A stretch of 64,000 bases of DNA from Paguma larvata (GCA_030068075.1 JAINVK010001341.1:1-64000), one strand, 5' to 3'; positions 11,535 to 23,700 are shown, numbered from the stretch's first letter. The notes: generated from the letters alone by a model not told the origin. A program made the numbers and translations.

Positions 11535-14524
11535 TTTTTTTATTATAATAGTTTATTTTCAAATTGGTTTACATATAACACCCAGTGTTCATCCCAACAC
11601 GTGCCCTCTTTAATATCCGTCACCCCCCTCTCCCCCCTCCCTCACCTCCCTCACCTCCCTCACCCTCAGATTGTTCTTAGTCTTTGAGAGTCTCTTATGT
11701 TTTATCTCCCTCCCTCTCTGTGTCTTTTTTTCCTTTCCCCTCTAGCCCTCCCCCTGGTTTTTGCTTAGTCTCACAAAGTCCACCTATGCGTGGAAACATA
11801 TGGTATCTGTCTTTTTCTGACTGACTTATTTCACTTAACATAATACCCTCCAGTTCCATCCATGTTGCTACACATGGCCAGATTTCATTTTTTCTCATTG
11901 CCATGTAGTAGTCCATTGTATATATGTGCCACAACTTCTTTATCCATTCGTCAGTTGATGGGCACTTGGTCTGCTTCCATGATATGGCTATTGTCGAAAG
12001 TGCTGCTATGAACATTGGGGTACATGTGCCCCTATGCATCAGCATTCCTGTGTCTCTTGGGTAGATTCCTAGCAGTGCTATTGCTGGGTCATAGGGTAGC
12101 TCTATTTTCATTTTTTTGAGGAACCTTCACACCGTTTTCCAGAGCGGCTGCACCAGTTTGCATTCCCACCAACAGTGTAGGAGAGTGCCTGCTTCTCCAC
12201 ATCCCCGCCAGCATCTATAGTTTCCTGATTTATTCATTTTAGCCACTCGAACCCGTGTAAGGTGGTATCTCAGTGTGGTTTTGATTTGTGTTTCCCTGAT
12301 GATGAGTGACTTTGAGCATCATTTCATGTGTCTGTTGGCCATCTGGATGTCCTCTTTGGAGAAGTGTCTATTCATATCTTCCGGCCACTTTTTCACTGGA
12401 TTATTTGTTTTTCGGGTGTGGAGTTTGGTAAGTTCTTTATAGATTTTACATACGAGTCTTTTATCTGATATGTCATTTGCGATTGCCCTTTCCCATTCCG
12501 TCGGTTGTCTATTAGTTTTGTTGGTTGTTTCCTTTGCTGTGCAGAAGCTTTTTATCTTGATGAGGTCCCAATAGTTCATTTTTGCTTTCAATTCCCTCGC
12601 CTCTGGAGATGTGTCGCATAGAAAATTGCTGCGGCTCAGGTCAAAGAGGTTTTTTTCCTGCTTTCTCCTCTAGGATTTTGATGATTTCCTGTCTCACATT
12701 CAGATCCTTCATCCATTTAGAGTTTATTTTTGTGAGTGGTGTAAGGAAGTGATCTAGTTTCATTCTTCTGCATGTTGCTGTCCAGTTCTCCCAGCACCAT
12801 TTGTTAAAGAGGCTGTCTTTTTTCCATTGGATACTCTTTCCTGCTTTGTCAAAGATTAGATGGCCATATGCTTGTGGGTCCATCTCTGGGTTTTCTATTC
12901 TATTCCATTGGTCTATGTGTCTGTTCTTGTGCCAATACCATTCTGTCTTGAGACTGCCGTTTTGTAGTAGAGGTTAAAATCTGGGATTGTGATGCCTCCC
13001 ACTTTGGTTTTATTCTTCAGAATGACTTTGGCTATTCTGGGTCTTTTGTGGTTCCATACAAATTTTAGGATTGTTTGCTCTAGCTTTGAGAAGTATGCTG
13101 GTGCAATTTTGATTGGGATTGCATTGAATGTGTAGATTGCTTTGGGTAGTATTGCCATTTTAACGATATTTATTCTTCCGATCCATGAGCATGGAGTGTT
13201 TTTCCATTTCCTTGTGTCTTCCTCAATTTCCTTCATAAGTTTTTTATAGTTTTCCACGTAAAGGTCTTTTACATCTTTGGTTAGGTTTATTCCTAGGTAT
13301 TTGATGGTTTTTGATGCAATTGTGAATGGGATTCGCTTCTTTATTTCTCTTTCTATTGCTTCATTGTTGGTGTAAAGGAAAGCAACCGATTTCTGTATGT
13401 TGATTTTGTATCCTGCAACTTTGCCAAATTCATGGATCAGTTCTAGTAGGCTTTCGGTGGATTCTTTTGGGTTTTTCATGTAAAGTATCATGTCGTCTGC
13501 AAAAAGTGAAAGTTTGACTTCGTCCTTGCCTATCCTGATGCCTTTTATTTTGCTTTTTTGTCTGATTGCTGATGCTAGGACCTCCAACACTATGTTAAAT
13601 AGCAGTGGTGACAGTGGACATCCCTGTCGTGTTCCTGATCTCAGGGGGAAGGCTCTCAGTTTTTCCCCATTGAGGATGATATTAGCTGTGGGCTTTTCAT
13701 AAATGGCTTTTATGATGTCTAAGTATGTTCCTTCTATCGTGACTTTCTCGAGAGTTTTGATTAAGAAGGGATGCTGTATTTTGTCAAATGCTTTTTCTGC
13801 ATCAATCGACAGGATGATATGGTTCTTATCTTTTCTTTTGTTAATGTGATATATCACGTTGATTGATTTATGAATGTTGAACCATCCCTGCAACCCAGGG
13901 ATGAATCCTACTTGATTGTGGTGGATAATTCTTTTTATATGCTCTTGGATTCGATTTGCTAATATCTTGTTAAGAATTTTTGCATCCATGTTCATCAAGG
14001 ATATCAGCCTGTAGTTCTCTTTTTTTGCTGGGTCTCTATCTGGTTTGGGAATCAAAGTGATGCTGTCTTCATAGAATGAGTCCAGGAGTTTTCTTTCCGT
14101 CTCAATTTTTTGGAACAGCTTGAGGAGGATAGGTATTAACTCTGTTTTAAATGTCTGGTAAAATTCCGCAGGGAAGCCATCTGGCCCTGGACTTTTATTT
14201 GCTGGGAGATTTTTGATAACTGATTCAATTTCTTCACTAGTTATGGGTCTGTTCAAGTTTTCTATTTCTTCCCGTTTGAGTTTTGGTAGCATGTGGCTGT
14301 TTAGGAATTTGTCCATTTCTTCCAGGTTGCTCAATTTGACGGCATAGAGTTTTTCATAATATTCTCTGATGATTGCTTGTATTTCTGAGGGATTGGTTGT
14401 AATCACTCCATTTTCGTTCATGATTTTATTGATTTGGTTTCTCTCTCTTTTCTTTTTGAGGAGCCTGGCTAGAGGTTTATCAATTTTGTTTATTTTTTCA
14501 AAGAACCAGCTCTTGGTTTCGTTG
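11535..14524 (-). mobile_element. Younger LINE-1, 5'-truncated, with 3' UTR and A-rich tail
   Basis: On the minus strand this is a LINE-1 that begins mid-ORF2 (near 14524), passes through the RT and C-terminal regions, and ends in a 3' UTR with the segments 'gggcacgtgttgggatgaac' and 'actgggtgttatatgtaaac', followed by an A-rich tail (the T-rich 11529-11550 on plus). That 3' end fits the felid LINE-1 pattern. It has few indels. The right edge is abrupt, as in a 5'-truncated insertion. No convincing target duplication is visible. Confidence 0.9.
11740..14524 (-). pseudogene. LINE-1 ORF2 (reverse transcriptase), 5'-truncated, 2 frameshifts and a stop
   Basis: ORF2p copies LINE-1 RNA at nicked target DNA. 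The first 502 codons after the internal ATG at 14421 are open to 12913 and hold most of the RT domain: [12 protein letters not shown] at residues 77-88, [11 protein letters not shown] at 206-216, [14 protein letters not shown] at 263-276 and the catalytic FADD at 307-310. The frame is also open upstream of that ATG to the truncation point. One base is missing at about 12951, shifting the frame just after the YYKTAV segment. The frame is open again from 12883 ([11 protein letters not shown]), breaks by an inserted base at about 12650, opens again at 12591 and meets a stop at 12319. The C-terminal end is open from 12111. The endonuclease domain is absent, so this copy cannot act. Confidence 0.88.
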
Positions 14525-16099
14525 ATATATTTATCTATTTAGCTTTCTCTTTCTCCTTATGTGGAGTCTAAAGGTCAGTCAGAGAAGAGAGGTTAGGGTC
14601 TACTCAGGTCATTTCAGGGCATTCATAGAGTACTGGGCATGTTAAAGCCCTGCATATATGCCATATACAAGCCCTTCTAATGTCCCAGAAATATGTTGGA
14701 TCTTTTCAAAGCCCCTTGAGCATCTTAAACCTCAGTTTTTCTTTTAAAGCTTTTTGGTCATTTTAATTTTCCCCAAGTATTATTGTCATCTCAGGCATAT
14801 GTCACTGTCAAAAAAAATATTTTCAACAAATATCTCTGGGGAAAGAGGAATTTGTACTAAGATAACCCTGATTTAGGTCAAATAAAGACAAAATGGCTTC
14901 CTGGGAACTTCTAGACAGTCTGAATAATGAAAATTCTCTCTGGGTATTGCTGTAGGTGAGCTCCAAATCCATTTTTCCTCTTCCAGTGTCTGACAGACTG
15001 CTAGTTTTTGCCATGATTTGAGGCTATTGGTTTTCAAGATTACCACGGAACTGTGGAGAAGGACATGGGAATGGGCAGGTTGGAATACTGCAAACTCACT
15101 CTAAGTATCAAGATTGAGACATTTTACTTGAATAAATGTTTCTCAGATTGTTACAGTATTTAGTTAATTTACAGATTTCTGAATAAGTTGATTTTGAGAA
15201 TTTTTGTCAGTATTCACATTGTTTTTATGGTAGAGTACATTTTTGGAGGCCCTTACTCCACCATTCCCCTTAACACCACTTAGAATTCTTAATGTTTCAT
15301 AAGCTCTGCTAATGGCAAGCCTCTGGGGTTTGTTTAAATGTCTTCAAAATGTAGCAAAATACTGTCTTGTCTTTCTATAAAGAAATATATTTTCCTTTTC
15401 TAGTTCTTTCCCTAGACTTTGAAAGTCTATTTATCTTCATCACACCAAAGTTTCTGGTTAATAAACTTATGAATTGATCAAAAAGGGGATACATAAAAAT
15501 CCAAATCAGCTTTTAAAAAAGAATCCAATGCCAGTTGCAATTCAACTTGTCTTTTAGACAGTTATTTCAAAGGAAGTCATTCATATTTTGCATTATGGTT
15601 TTGCTCATTCCTTCCAACATATTTCAGCCTTAATAGACTGTCAATAATTTATTAGGCCTATAGAGAAGATACACTCACAGATTTCTACATCATTATCTCA
15701 AATGCTGTTGTGAAATATCATTTGTCCCCCTGGCCTTTCCTTTTATTGATAATGTATGATGCCTTGCTCTTACTTACTAGCATGAAAGATTTTTAGTGAA
15801 AAATAAAATGCATTTCAGTCTGTGAAAATAATTAACAAGTATTTGTCAGACCCATCTAATCTTTAAAGAACGATTGAACTGGAGGCTCTGATGCTGCTTC
15901 CTTTCCTAAGAAAGGCCTTCTCAGTGGCTAGGAGAGGGTGAGCTGAAGTGATAAATAGATAGGCATGTCGGGAAAACTGACTAATGCAAAACACTGGTCT
16001 AGTCATGAAACTTCGATAGAGAGGGAAAAGTCATGTACAATAGAAGCCTTTGAAATGTCCATGATGTAACTTTTATCTTGAATATTTGTGCAAAATATA
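14525..16099. other. No gene or recognised repeat
   Basis: Unique-looking, moderately AT-rich sequence. Frames here are under 70 codons and carry no recognisable domain. Confidence 0.5.
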
Positions 16100-16105
16100 G
16101 TAAAG
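16100..16105. repeat. Left 6-bp target-site duplication of solo LTR
   Basis: GTAAAG directly left of the LTR terminus, identical to 17230-17235. Six base pairs is the usual length for class II (beta-like) retroviral integration. Confidence 0.85.
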
Positions 16106-16250
16106 TGCTGGAGTTCAGCTCCGGCGAGTCCAGGGGTCCCTGAAAGATGGATGGTCGGTGAAAGGAAGGAGAGAGCCATGAGATGTAGTCTGATCACTAA
16201 GCAGGCATCTCTCGCAATTCTGGCATCTCTGCTCTGCTGGTCTCAGTGTC

Positions 16251-16256
16251 TTTATT
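16251..16256 (-). promoter_or_regulatory. LTR polyadenylation signal AATAAA
   Basis: TTTATT on the plus strand, AATAAA in LTR orientation, at the position expected for the R region and followed by a U5-like segment that ends in CA. Confidence 0.7.
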
Positions 16257-16359
16257 TAAAAGTAGTGACATTACAGCAATGAGTGACATCCCATCAGTAA
16301 GCATAGTTTGATATCTTTAACAACAATTTGTTTTTGTCAGCAAAGCGGTGATTTCCTCA

Positions 16360-16621
16360 ATCTTGCAAGTTGTTTTACATCATTCTTTTTTAGACCATAA
16401 AGGAAACAATTCTTATCTTAGCTATTTGTGATTCTGCTTCTAAATTAATTAACATATGTCGCCTTTGAAGTAGGATTAGGTAAATTTGTGATCTTGCAAG
16501 TTGTTTTACATCATTCTTTTTTAGACCATAAAGGAAACAATTCTTATCTTAGCTATTTGTGATTCTGCTTCTAAATTAATTAACATATGTCGCCTTTGAA
16601 GTAGGATTAGGTAAATTTGTG
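16360..16621 (-). repeat. Perfect 131-bp tandem duplication inside the LTR
   Basis: 16360-16490 and 16491-16621 read identically by eye over all 131 bases, from 'atcttgcaagttg' to 'gtaaatttgtg'. It lies in the U3 side of the LTR, where retroviral enhancers usually are. No mismatch between copies means a very recent duplication, gene conversion, or an assembly error. Confidence 0.95.
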
Positions 16622-17229
16622 GCAGGGGGAGAAAACAGGATGTTTATGAAGCAAGCTGGGTTGTTATGGTTGTCACCATAAGTCTCAGTAAACAGAGGGC
16701 GCATACATTATCATCTTAATACCTATGTTAATCATCTATAGGAAGGTTAAGAGTCATCCGTCTAGCTTCCTAAACTACAATGAGGGAGGTGTAACTCTCC
16801 TGGTAAAGAGGTAATTCCTAAGGTTTGTTTAAGTTTCTTTGCTTGTTCATGAATGAGTTAATTTACATAATAGGGGCCCAGCGTTTAGACAAGTCACACC
16901 AATATCCAGCCAGCTCATAACTGCTATCAATCTGTGCAACCCATTCCCAAGATGCAACTTTAAGATTACTTCTGGCCAGGCTATTCTCATTCAGATGTAA
17001 TCCATCAAAGCATCGTGCTCCGGGGGCCCTTCCTTTTTATCTAAATGCCATAAAAAAAAGAGCATTACATTCCTTGGAGCCAATGAGGGCAATTCAAGAA
17101 ATCCAAGCCCAAAAGATTAATATTAGAAGGAGACAGTTTTAGGTGCCAGTTTGGCGGCAGGAGCTTTGCAACATCCAGCTTTTCACACAGGGAAAGTGTC
17201 AACCTGTGTGCCCAAGATGGCTCCCAGCA

Positions 17230-17235
17230 GTAAAG
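17230..17235. repeat. Right 6-bp target-site duplication of solo LTR
   Basis: GTAAAG directly right of the LTR, matching 16100-16105. Confidence 0.85.
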
Positions 17236-17424
17236 GAATACATTATCATAGAAAAAGTAGTAAAATCATATGTATTTTATAGAATGAACTCAACCATCTA
17301 GAATCCCATTATGAAATTGTAAATTATGAAAGGCCGATTGTAAATTAAAATTAAAAAGAACAAACCTGATTGTTTTAAAATCCAGGTGGAAGTGTAAAAC
17401 CTTTTTCACCTACTTCTTTTCTCA

Positions 17425-17512
17425 AAAGAGAGAGAGAGAGAGAGAGTTCCTGTCTCCCTCTCTCCCTGCCTCTGCCACTTGCTTTCTTTTTCCCTCTCAA
17501 AATAGAAACTAA

Positions 17513-17554
<42 letters not shown>
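17425..17554 (+). repeat. (AG)n patch, SINE 3'-tail-like CT-rich stretch and (AAT)n microsatellite
   Basis: A short AG repeat is followed by 'tctccctgcctctgcc' and 'ttccctctcaaaata', the order seen in the 3' half of Can-SINEs, then about 14 AAT units at 17512-17554. It is probably the 3' remnant of a SINE whose tail expanded. Confidence 0.6.
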
Positions 17555-17555
<1 letters not shown>

Positions 17556-17779
17556 CAAAGAGAAAAAGGAAACAGAATTACAAACTCTAATAAAGCTAGA
17601 AATATTTAAAACTCAAATATAAGAAGACAGAAAGCAATGGGATAAATGAGAGATGGCAGCAGTAAACTGAAAGAGCAAACATAAGTTCATGAAAGAATGG
17701 ATTAATGAAAAAAGGTCTTCAAAAGAGGAGACTGTATTTATTCCCAATACTCCTGTTGGGTTTTTAATCTTATCTTTAT

Positions 17780-18005
17780 TTTTTATAAAATTTTTTAAAT
17801 GTTTATTTATTTTTGAGAAAAAGAGCAAGAGAGAGAGTGCACACGCATGAACAAGGGATGAGCAGAGAGAGATGGAGACAAGAGGATCCAAGCAGGCTCC
17901 TTGCTGTCAGCACAGAGCCTGAGGTGGGGCTCGAATTTACCAACTGTGAGAATCTGACCTGAGCAGAAGAAGGACACTTAACTGACTGAGCCACGCAGGT
18001 GCCCT
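17780..18005 (-). mobile_element. Can-SINE
   Basis: Reverse complement of a carnivore tRNA-derived SINE: 'aaatgtttatttatttttga' on the left and 'gactgagccacgcaggtgcc' on the right. Target duplications are 'cttatctttat' (17769-17779) and 'cttgtctttat' (18008-18018). Confidence 0.92.
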
Positions 18006-18508
18006 AACTTGTCTTTATAATTGTATCCTTAATGTGTACATGTTTTATTCAGGATCAGAGGTATATTTCTTATTAAATATTTGACAGTAAAATATGTCTG
18101 TGCCCCTTTTCTTCATTTTACCCTAGTCCTCATCCCTAGAGTGATATAACAGCCAAGTCGATTGTCCTATGTCACAGATGAAGGATAAGGAAACATGATT
18201 TCTCTCTGCTTATTATTAAAGGGGAAGAAGCAGCTGTCCCTTGCCTCACCTGACAGAATTTCCTTGGGAATGTAATAGGTCTGAGACCTAATTCCAGCCA
18301 TTTGCTAACTTTATCACCTTTGAGATGTCTCCAAGGCTCATTCATTTTTAAAATGTAAATACCTAGGGAGATAGCCATCCCAGTCTTCCCAGAACCCTAG
18401 AGTTTAAAGTAGAATCTGGTCCGAGCTGTAGCAATTTGGCCTTGTTTGTGGAGATAAAAGATGTGTTATTGTCATTTCAGATCAGGGCAATTAACTAAAA
18501 AAATGGCT
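18006..18508. other. No gene or recognised repeat
   Basis: Unique-looking spacer between two SINEs. The 68-codon minus frame at 18172-18378 has no recognisable domain. Confidence 0.5.
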
Positions 18509-18523
18509 AGAAATCTAATTCTT

Positions 18524-18742
18524 TTTTTTTTTTTTAATTTTTTAATGTTTATTTACTTTTGACAGAGAGACAGAGTGTGAGCAGGGGAGGGGCAGAGAAA
18601 GAGGGAGACACAGAATCTGAAGCAGGCTCCAGGCCCTGAGCTGTCAGCACAGAGCCCAACCTGGGGTCCAAACTCAACAAACCGTGAGATCATGACCTGA
18701 GCCAAAGTCAGTGAGTAACCGACGGAGCCACCCCGGTGCCCC
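18524..18742 (-). mobile_element. Can-SINE
   Basis: T-rich left end and 'gagccaccccggtgcccc' on the right mark a reversed carnivore SINE. A 15-bp target duplication, 'agaaatctaattctt', is exact at 18509-18523 and 18743-18757, which points to a fairly young insertion. Confidence 0.95.
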
Positions 18743-18758
18743 AGAAATCTAATTCTTT

Positions 18759-19275
18759 AAGATGTGTGAAATCTGGGACTTAGAGGACTAGGGCTTTTTA
18801 AAGAAACAATAAGAAATTATAGGAACATTTTATTTTTCCATATTCCCAAAGGATAACTATGTCAGATGTCAGAAAATAAGCTTATACTATTCTACCCTAC
18901 AACACTACTTCCAAAACAGGACACATGAGCCTACTTTTCTGGATAGGCAATTACAAAGAAACAATAACAAAAAGGAATAAAATGCAGTAAAGGCTGATGA
19001 ATGTGAATCCCAAAGGAAAAATATGGGAGACCTAATAACCCTATAGTGAAGCCCTCTGGTACACCTCCACCTATTTACACACTAAGAAATTTTCATCAAC
19101 TTTTTAGTAACTCATTCTCAAATATAAATGGCAGTAAAATATCAAGGAAACAGAACCATGAAACATACAATAAGATTAATAATATAAATAATATGAAACA
19201 AAGAATAAAATATCAAAGTAACTATAACAGCATTAGGGAGATTTAAAAAAGCCAATGCATCCATAAAGTAAAAAC
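18759..19275. other. No gene or recognised repeat
   Basis: AT-rich spacer between SINE copies. A 66-codon frame at 19046-19246 is without recognisable content. Confidence 0.45.
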
Positions 19276-19286
19276 AAGATGCTATT

Positions 19287-19484
19287 GGAACACCTGGATG
19301 GCTCAGTCAGTTAAGCATTTGACTCTTGATTTCAGCTTAGATAATGATCTCACGGTTAATGGGTTTGAGCCCCTCATTGGGCTCCATGCTGACAGAGTGG
19401 GATTTTCTTGCTTGGGATTTTCTCTTTCCCTCTCTCTTTGCTTCTCCCCACTCATGCTCTCTCTCAAAATAAACTATAAAAAAC
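19287..19484 (+). mobile_element. Can-SINE, older subtype
   Basis: Plus-strand SINE starting 'cacctggatggctcagtcag' after a two-base lead, with the 'gactcttgatttcagctta' variant of the body and a 'ctctctctcaaaataaa' tail. Target duplications are 'aagatgctatt' (19276-19286) and 'atgatgctatt' (19485-19495). Confidence 0.9.
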
Positions 19485-19539
19485 ATGATGCTATTATAAA
19501 TGAACAATCAGAAAACAAGAAAGTAAATCTTAAAAAAAA

Positions 19540-20790
19540 CACATGATAATTTATGAAAATTCAACAGAAATGTGTAAAGTGAAACTGGGGAAATTTCCCA
19601 GAAGGGAAATAAATTTGACAAAGGTAAAGGATTAATGAAAATAATATTAGATGATTGGTCTAATGCGCAATTAATATCAATTCCAGAGAGAGAAGCAAAG
19701 AAAAAAAAAAGAAAAGAGAAAAAAAGTGGTAATAAAATTTTCAACCAAGTATTGCAAGAAGAAATTTAAGAACAGAAGCAGAAATATTGCAGATTGAAAA
19801 GGTCCCCTCAAATTCTTAAGATAGTAAATGAAAAAAGATAAATTTCTAGTCATCTCACAGTAGAATTTCAGAACACCAAGAATAAAAGGTATTTCCCAAA
19901 GCCACCAGAGAGAAGAAAAACTTCACAAAAGGATAATTAATTAGAATGATCTAAAACTCCCAAACCGGCTAAACTGAAAGACAATGGAACAATGTCTTTA
20001 GAATCAAGGAATAATGATTTTCAACTCCACAGTAGAGCTTAACCAAAGATGAGGAAGGCCTGAGATCATAGATAAAGATGTCTGAGACCAGAGCGAAGTG
20101 GTGCTCAAGGAAGATCGTAGTGGGACAGATGTGCATCAGGGTTACAGCGCTCCCACACATACCAAATCTACATGAAGCACTGCAAAGCTAGGACTCTCAG
20201 AGGTGGGGGATGGACAAATCATCAGATAGAACTGAGTGTCTGGAAAACTCTTCTGAGAGGTATTTTACAAACTGAGGATATAGGAAGAGTTTGTGATGCA
20301 TTCCAAGAAAATTGAGCCTATGTAGGGGAAAAAAAAAAAGCCAACTTTCGATTCCAAGGAAAAACAAAGAGTTTGATGAGAATGGACATATAATTACAGT
20401 ACACCAGTCCAAAAGCAAACAGGATTTACATGGTCAAAAGAGTGAAAACTCTTATTATGCATTTATCCAATTAAGCTGTAGTTACACAGAGAGGGTAGAG
20501 GTTATGGAGACAAGCTGTGAGTTACCCTCAATTCTCAACAACCATTATAGGAAATCAATAGTCTGTGTCTAAGATTGAGTCAAAGAAAGAGAATATGCAT
20601 ATTAGTCTGAACTGCAGAGATAAATATCAGAAAAAACAGCTAGAAAAGTTGAAAAAGGTTGCCTCTAGAAAGCTGTATTAGGAAAGGAAGCATACTTTTT
20701 TGTTACATTTAAAGTATTTACAAATAACATAAGTAAGACTAGGAATAACAAATTAATGAACCCAAAATAAAATTTAGAAAAGTAAAGACA
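19540..20790 (+). mobile_element. HAL1 (half-LINE) copy, decayed
   Basis: The order of segments follows HAL1, an ORF1-only L1 relative: 'aatttcccagaag', 'cagattgaaaaggtcccc' near 19790, 'gtagaatttcagaacacca', 'caatggaacaatgtcttta' (19982-20000) and 'aatgattttcaa'. Many stops are present. The left and right edges are approximate, because the 3' part beyond 20200 is only weakly recognisable. Confidence 0.6.
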
Positions 20791-23700
20791 TTTCAAAAGT
20801 GCTATTGTACCACTCCTTTTATAGGGGCATAAGCTGCTATGTCAAATCCTTAATAAAGGACTTTGTCATATACCCTAATAGTGCAGATCGACAAGCAGAA
20901 AGAAAAAAAAACAAAAACAAAAACAAAAATACCCAAAAAACTTAAACAGAAACAAAACAATCTTCCTGACGCACCACCACCGAAAGATTAAGACAACATG
21001 AAAAGTAACCTGAGCACAGGTTCATTTGTCACAGAATACTGACTTTATAAAAGAAAAAAAGAGATGTATTTAAGTAGCAGGCATGAAGTCCTCCAAATAC
21101 ATATAAGCAACTCCTGTAAACTGTTTGAAAAAAGAGAAAAAGTAGGTAGTCTGTATCACAAATGGTTAGTCACAGGACTTCTCAACTGTCTTTGCCCCAG
21201 TATATTATGTGTTCGTATTGATTGTCCAGAAAGGATGTACAAGAGGTTTTAAAATACCTAATATTAAATGGGCATTAACATAGTTATTACATCAAAAGAT
21301 TACATGATTTTGCTTACATAAGTGAAGGTTTTAACAATTACAACAACATAATATGGTTCTTTAGTAAGCTCTCCTTTTTTGCGACGAGGAGCCACAAGAA
21401 AAAACAATAAAGTAATAGTGTACTGGATTATCATTTTCTACTTTGGTCTTTTATCCATTTCCCCTTATACACTGGAAGTTTGATTGGGAGATACTTAACT
21501 GAGTGACAGTTAGCTTTAATATTCCAAAATATCTGCTCACTGGGATATTTCACCCTTGGAAGGAAAATCTTTTCAGAACTGAAACCTTGGCTTTCCTCTT
21601 TCCTTCACTGTAGTGATGTCTCCTTCTCTTTTCATACTATTTCACTCCATATGCTTCTTTCTCCTACATTCATTTAAACATTTTGATCTTGGCATTTTCT
21701 GGAGACATTTTCATCAATTGCTTTGCTTCATCACAATTATCTCATGATATTTCATTAATGATCAAAGCATCCTTTACATATTCATGGCATGGCTGGAGCT
21801 AAAAGGATGGAACTTGGCATTTCTTTTACTTCAAGACATCATGTGGTTTTGGATGCCACTCTCATACCCTACTATGTACTTCCAACTCTTCATGACTCCC
21901 ATTAAGGGGTAAGGAAAAACCTAAGGCCTTATTCTCAGGGCAGAACACTGGACTTTCTCTCTATCTCCTTTAGCTCTGCTAGGAAACCTAAAGTCAGTAC
22001 TGGAAAATTTGACATTATTTGCCCTGGCTCACACAGTTAGCATGCTTGAGACATGGTTAACCTGATGCATAAAAATCATCCTCCTTAAATGTCTAGACAA
22101 AGTCGTGGACAGCAGAAGCTACAGAGAAGGAGCTGGGAAACAAATTGAGATGGTATTCCTAATTCCCTTTGCCACTTATGAGAACAGACTGTCTTCAAGT
22201 ACCTAAGAACATCTACTTAGGAAAATTGCCATTATCCATCCATTTAAAGAAGCTCTACCTAGCCACATATTCTGTTACTCTTAAAGTTATTTAATATTTT
22301 CCCTAATTAAAATTGGTTGATGGTTCATTGTTTATTTACATAGGAATACACACCCACACATAAATAAACACATTGTATCTTAATCACAGTTAACTCAATT
22401 TGTGAAATTTAGCATGATAAAAAAGAAGTATCTCTGCCTACATTGCCACTGATTATTTCTCTTCACCATAGTTGAAAGCACACATTTACTTATCACTACA
22501 AGTATATTTTGAGTACAAATTTTTAGAAGAAATTACTGACCTTGTTTTCTATGATATCTGAAAGTCCCATATTATCACTGTTGGTGATAATTAGTCTCAT
22601 CAAACTTTGGGAAGTCGAATCTAATGTGGGAAATACCATTAATGAGTCCTTGGACGTTTGTATCTTCTTTCTTTTCTTTTCTTTTAATCAACATAGGACC
22701 AGTTCTTTGAGGTTTGGAAGTGAAACATAGGAGCAATGATCACTGTTTTCAAGGAAGCTTTGGTGATCTTAAAGAGGAAATTGCTTTATCTTTATCATAA
22801 GCTTTGGAAGAAAGGTTAAATTGTACGATGCCAACTGGGAGTGCAAGATGATCTCTGTAGAGACTGAGACCAATATAAGCAAGAGAATTTCAGGAAGGCC
22901 TCTTGGAGAAGGGGTTTGAGAAGGCTCTGAAACCAGGACAATTTGTGCCTCTGGTCATTATGAGGAAGACAGTACACAGTTGGGCTGAGGTGAAAGGACA
23001 AGCCACACATGGTGAGAATAAGCCAATAGTTAGGCTGGTGACCATAGGGGCTTCAGCAGATGGGATGGAGAGAAGACACCTGGATAGACAAGTGCCATAT
23101 GACACTGCAAAGCCCTCAGAAGCCAAGCAGAAGCAGATAACCTTGAACGGAGGTGGTGTTAACATTGGCAGACAGGTCGTGCTCACAGTGGTTGCTTTAG
23201 TGGCTCCCCTGGCAAAGAACTGAAAAGGGAGATGTCCTTTTAATGCTATGAGAAGAGGGAAAAGCAGCAAACTGATACACTTCAAGAATAGGCTGGTGCT
23301 GTATCTGGGACAAATCTCTGCTTTGCACCTGGTACTTGCTCTTTAATTTATGTATGTTTAATTTAATGACATATATTTTGAACTCTGGTCTCTGGCCAAT
23401 CTCATAGTTATAGCCAAGGTTATTCCCTACATTTAGAATTCCCTAAGGGATGAAATGAATGAGGCATAAAAATATTTTTCTGATGCCTATGGACAAGTTC
23501 AGAGATGTGAAGTTATCTTTTCTTCATGTGGCAGGAGGTAAATGACAAAGTATTTAATTACAGGAAGGCCTTAAGAACCAAATAATAATTTTCTTTCGTT
23601 CATGAGTAACAACATATTGATTTTCTGCAATTAAATGTTTAAAAAGGAAGTAGTTCAAAGAGGTCCAAATGTTGGTATTCTGTGAGAAATTTTTAAGCTG

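Larger units (their letters stand above)
16106..17229 (-). mobile_element. Solitary endogenous retrovirus LTR, class II-like
   Basis: The element is 1124 bp. In minus-strand orientation it starts TGCTGGGAGCCATCTTGGGC and ends CTGAACTCCAGCA, so it has TG...CA termini, and it is flanked by GTAAAG on both sides. A polyadenylation signal AATAAA sits about 150 bp before its 3' end, followed by a U5-like stretch with 'gggacccctggactcgccgg'. No gag, pol or env sequence adjoins it, so it is a solo LTR left by recombination between two LTRs. The 6-bp duplication and the start sequence favour a class II (ERVK-like) origin; this is inference, and the family was not looked up. The U3 carries a 131-bp tandem duplication. 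Confidence 0.85.
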
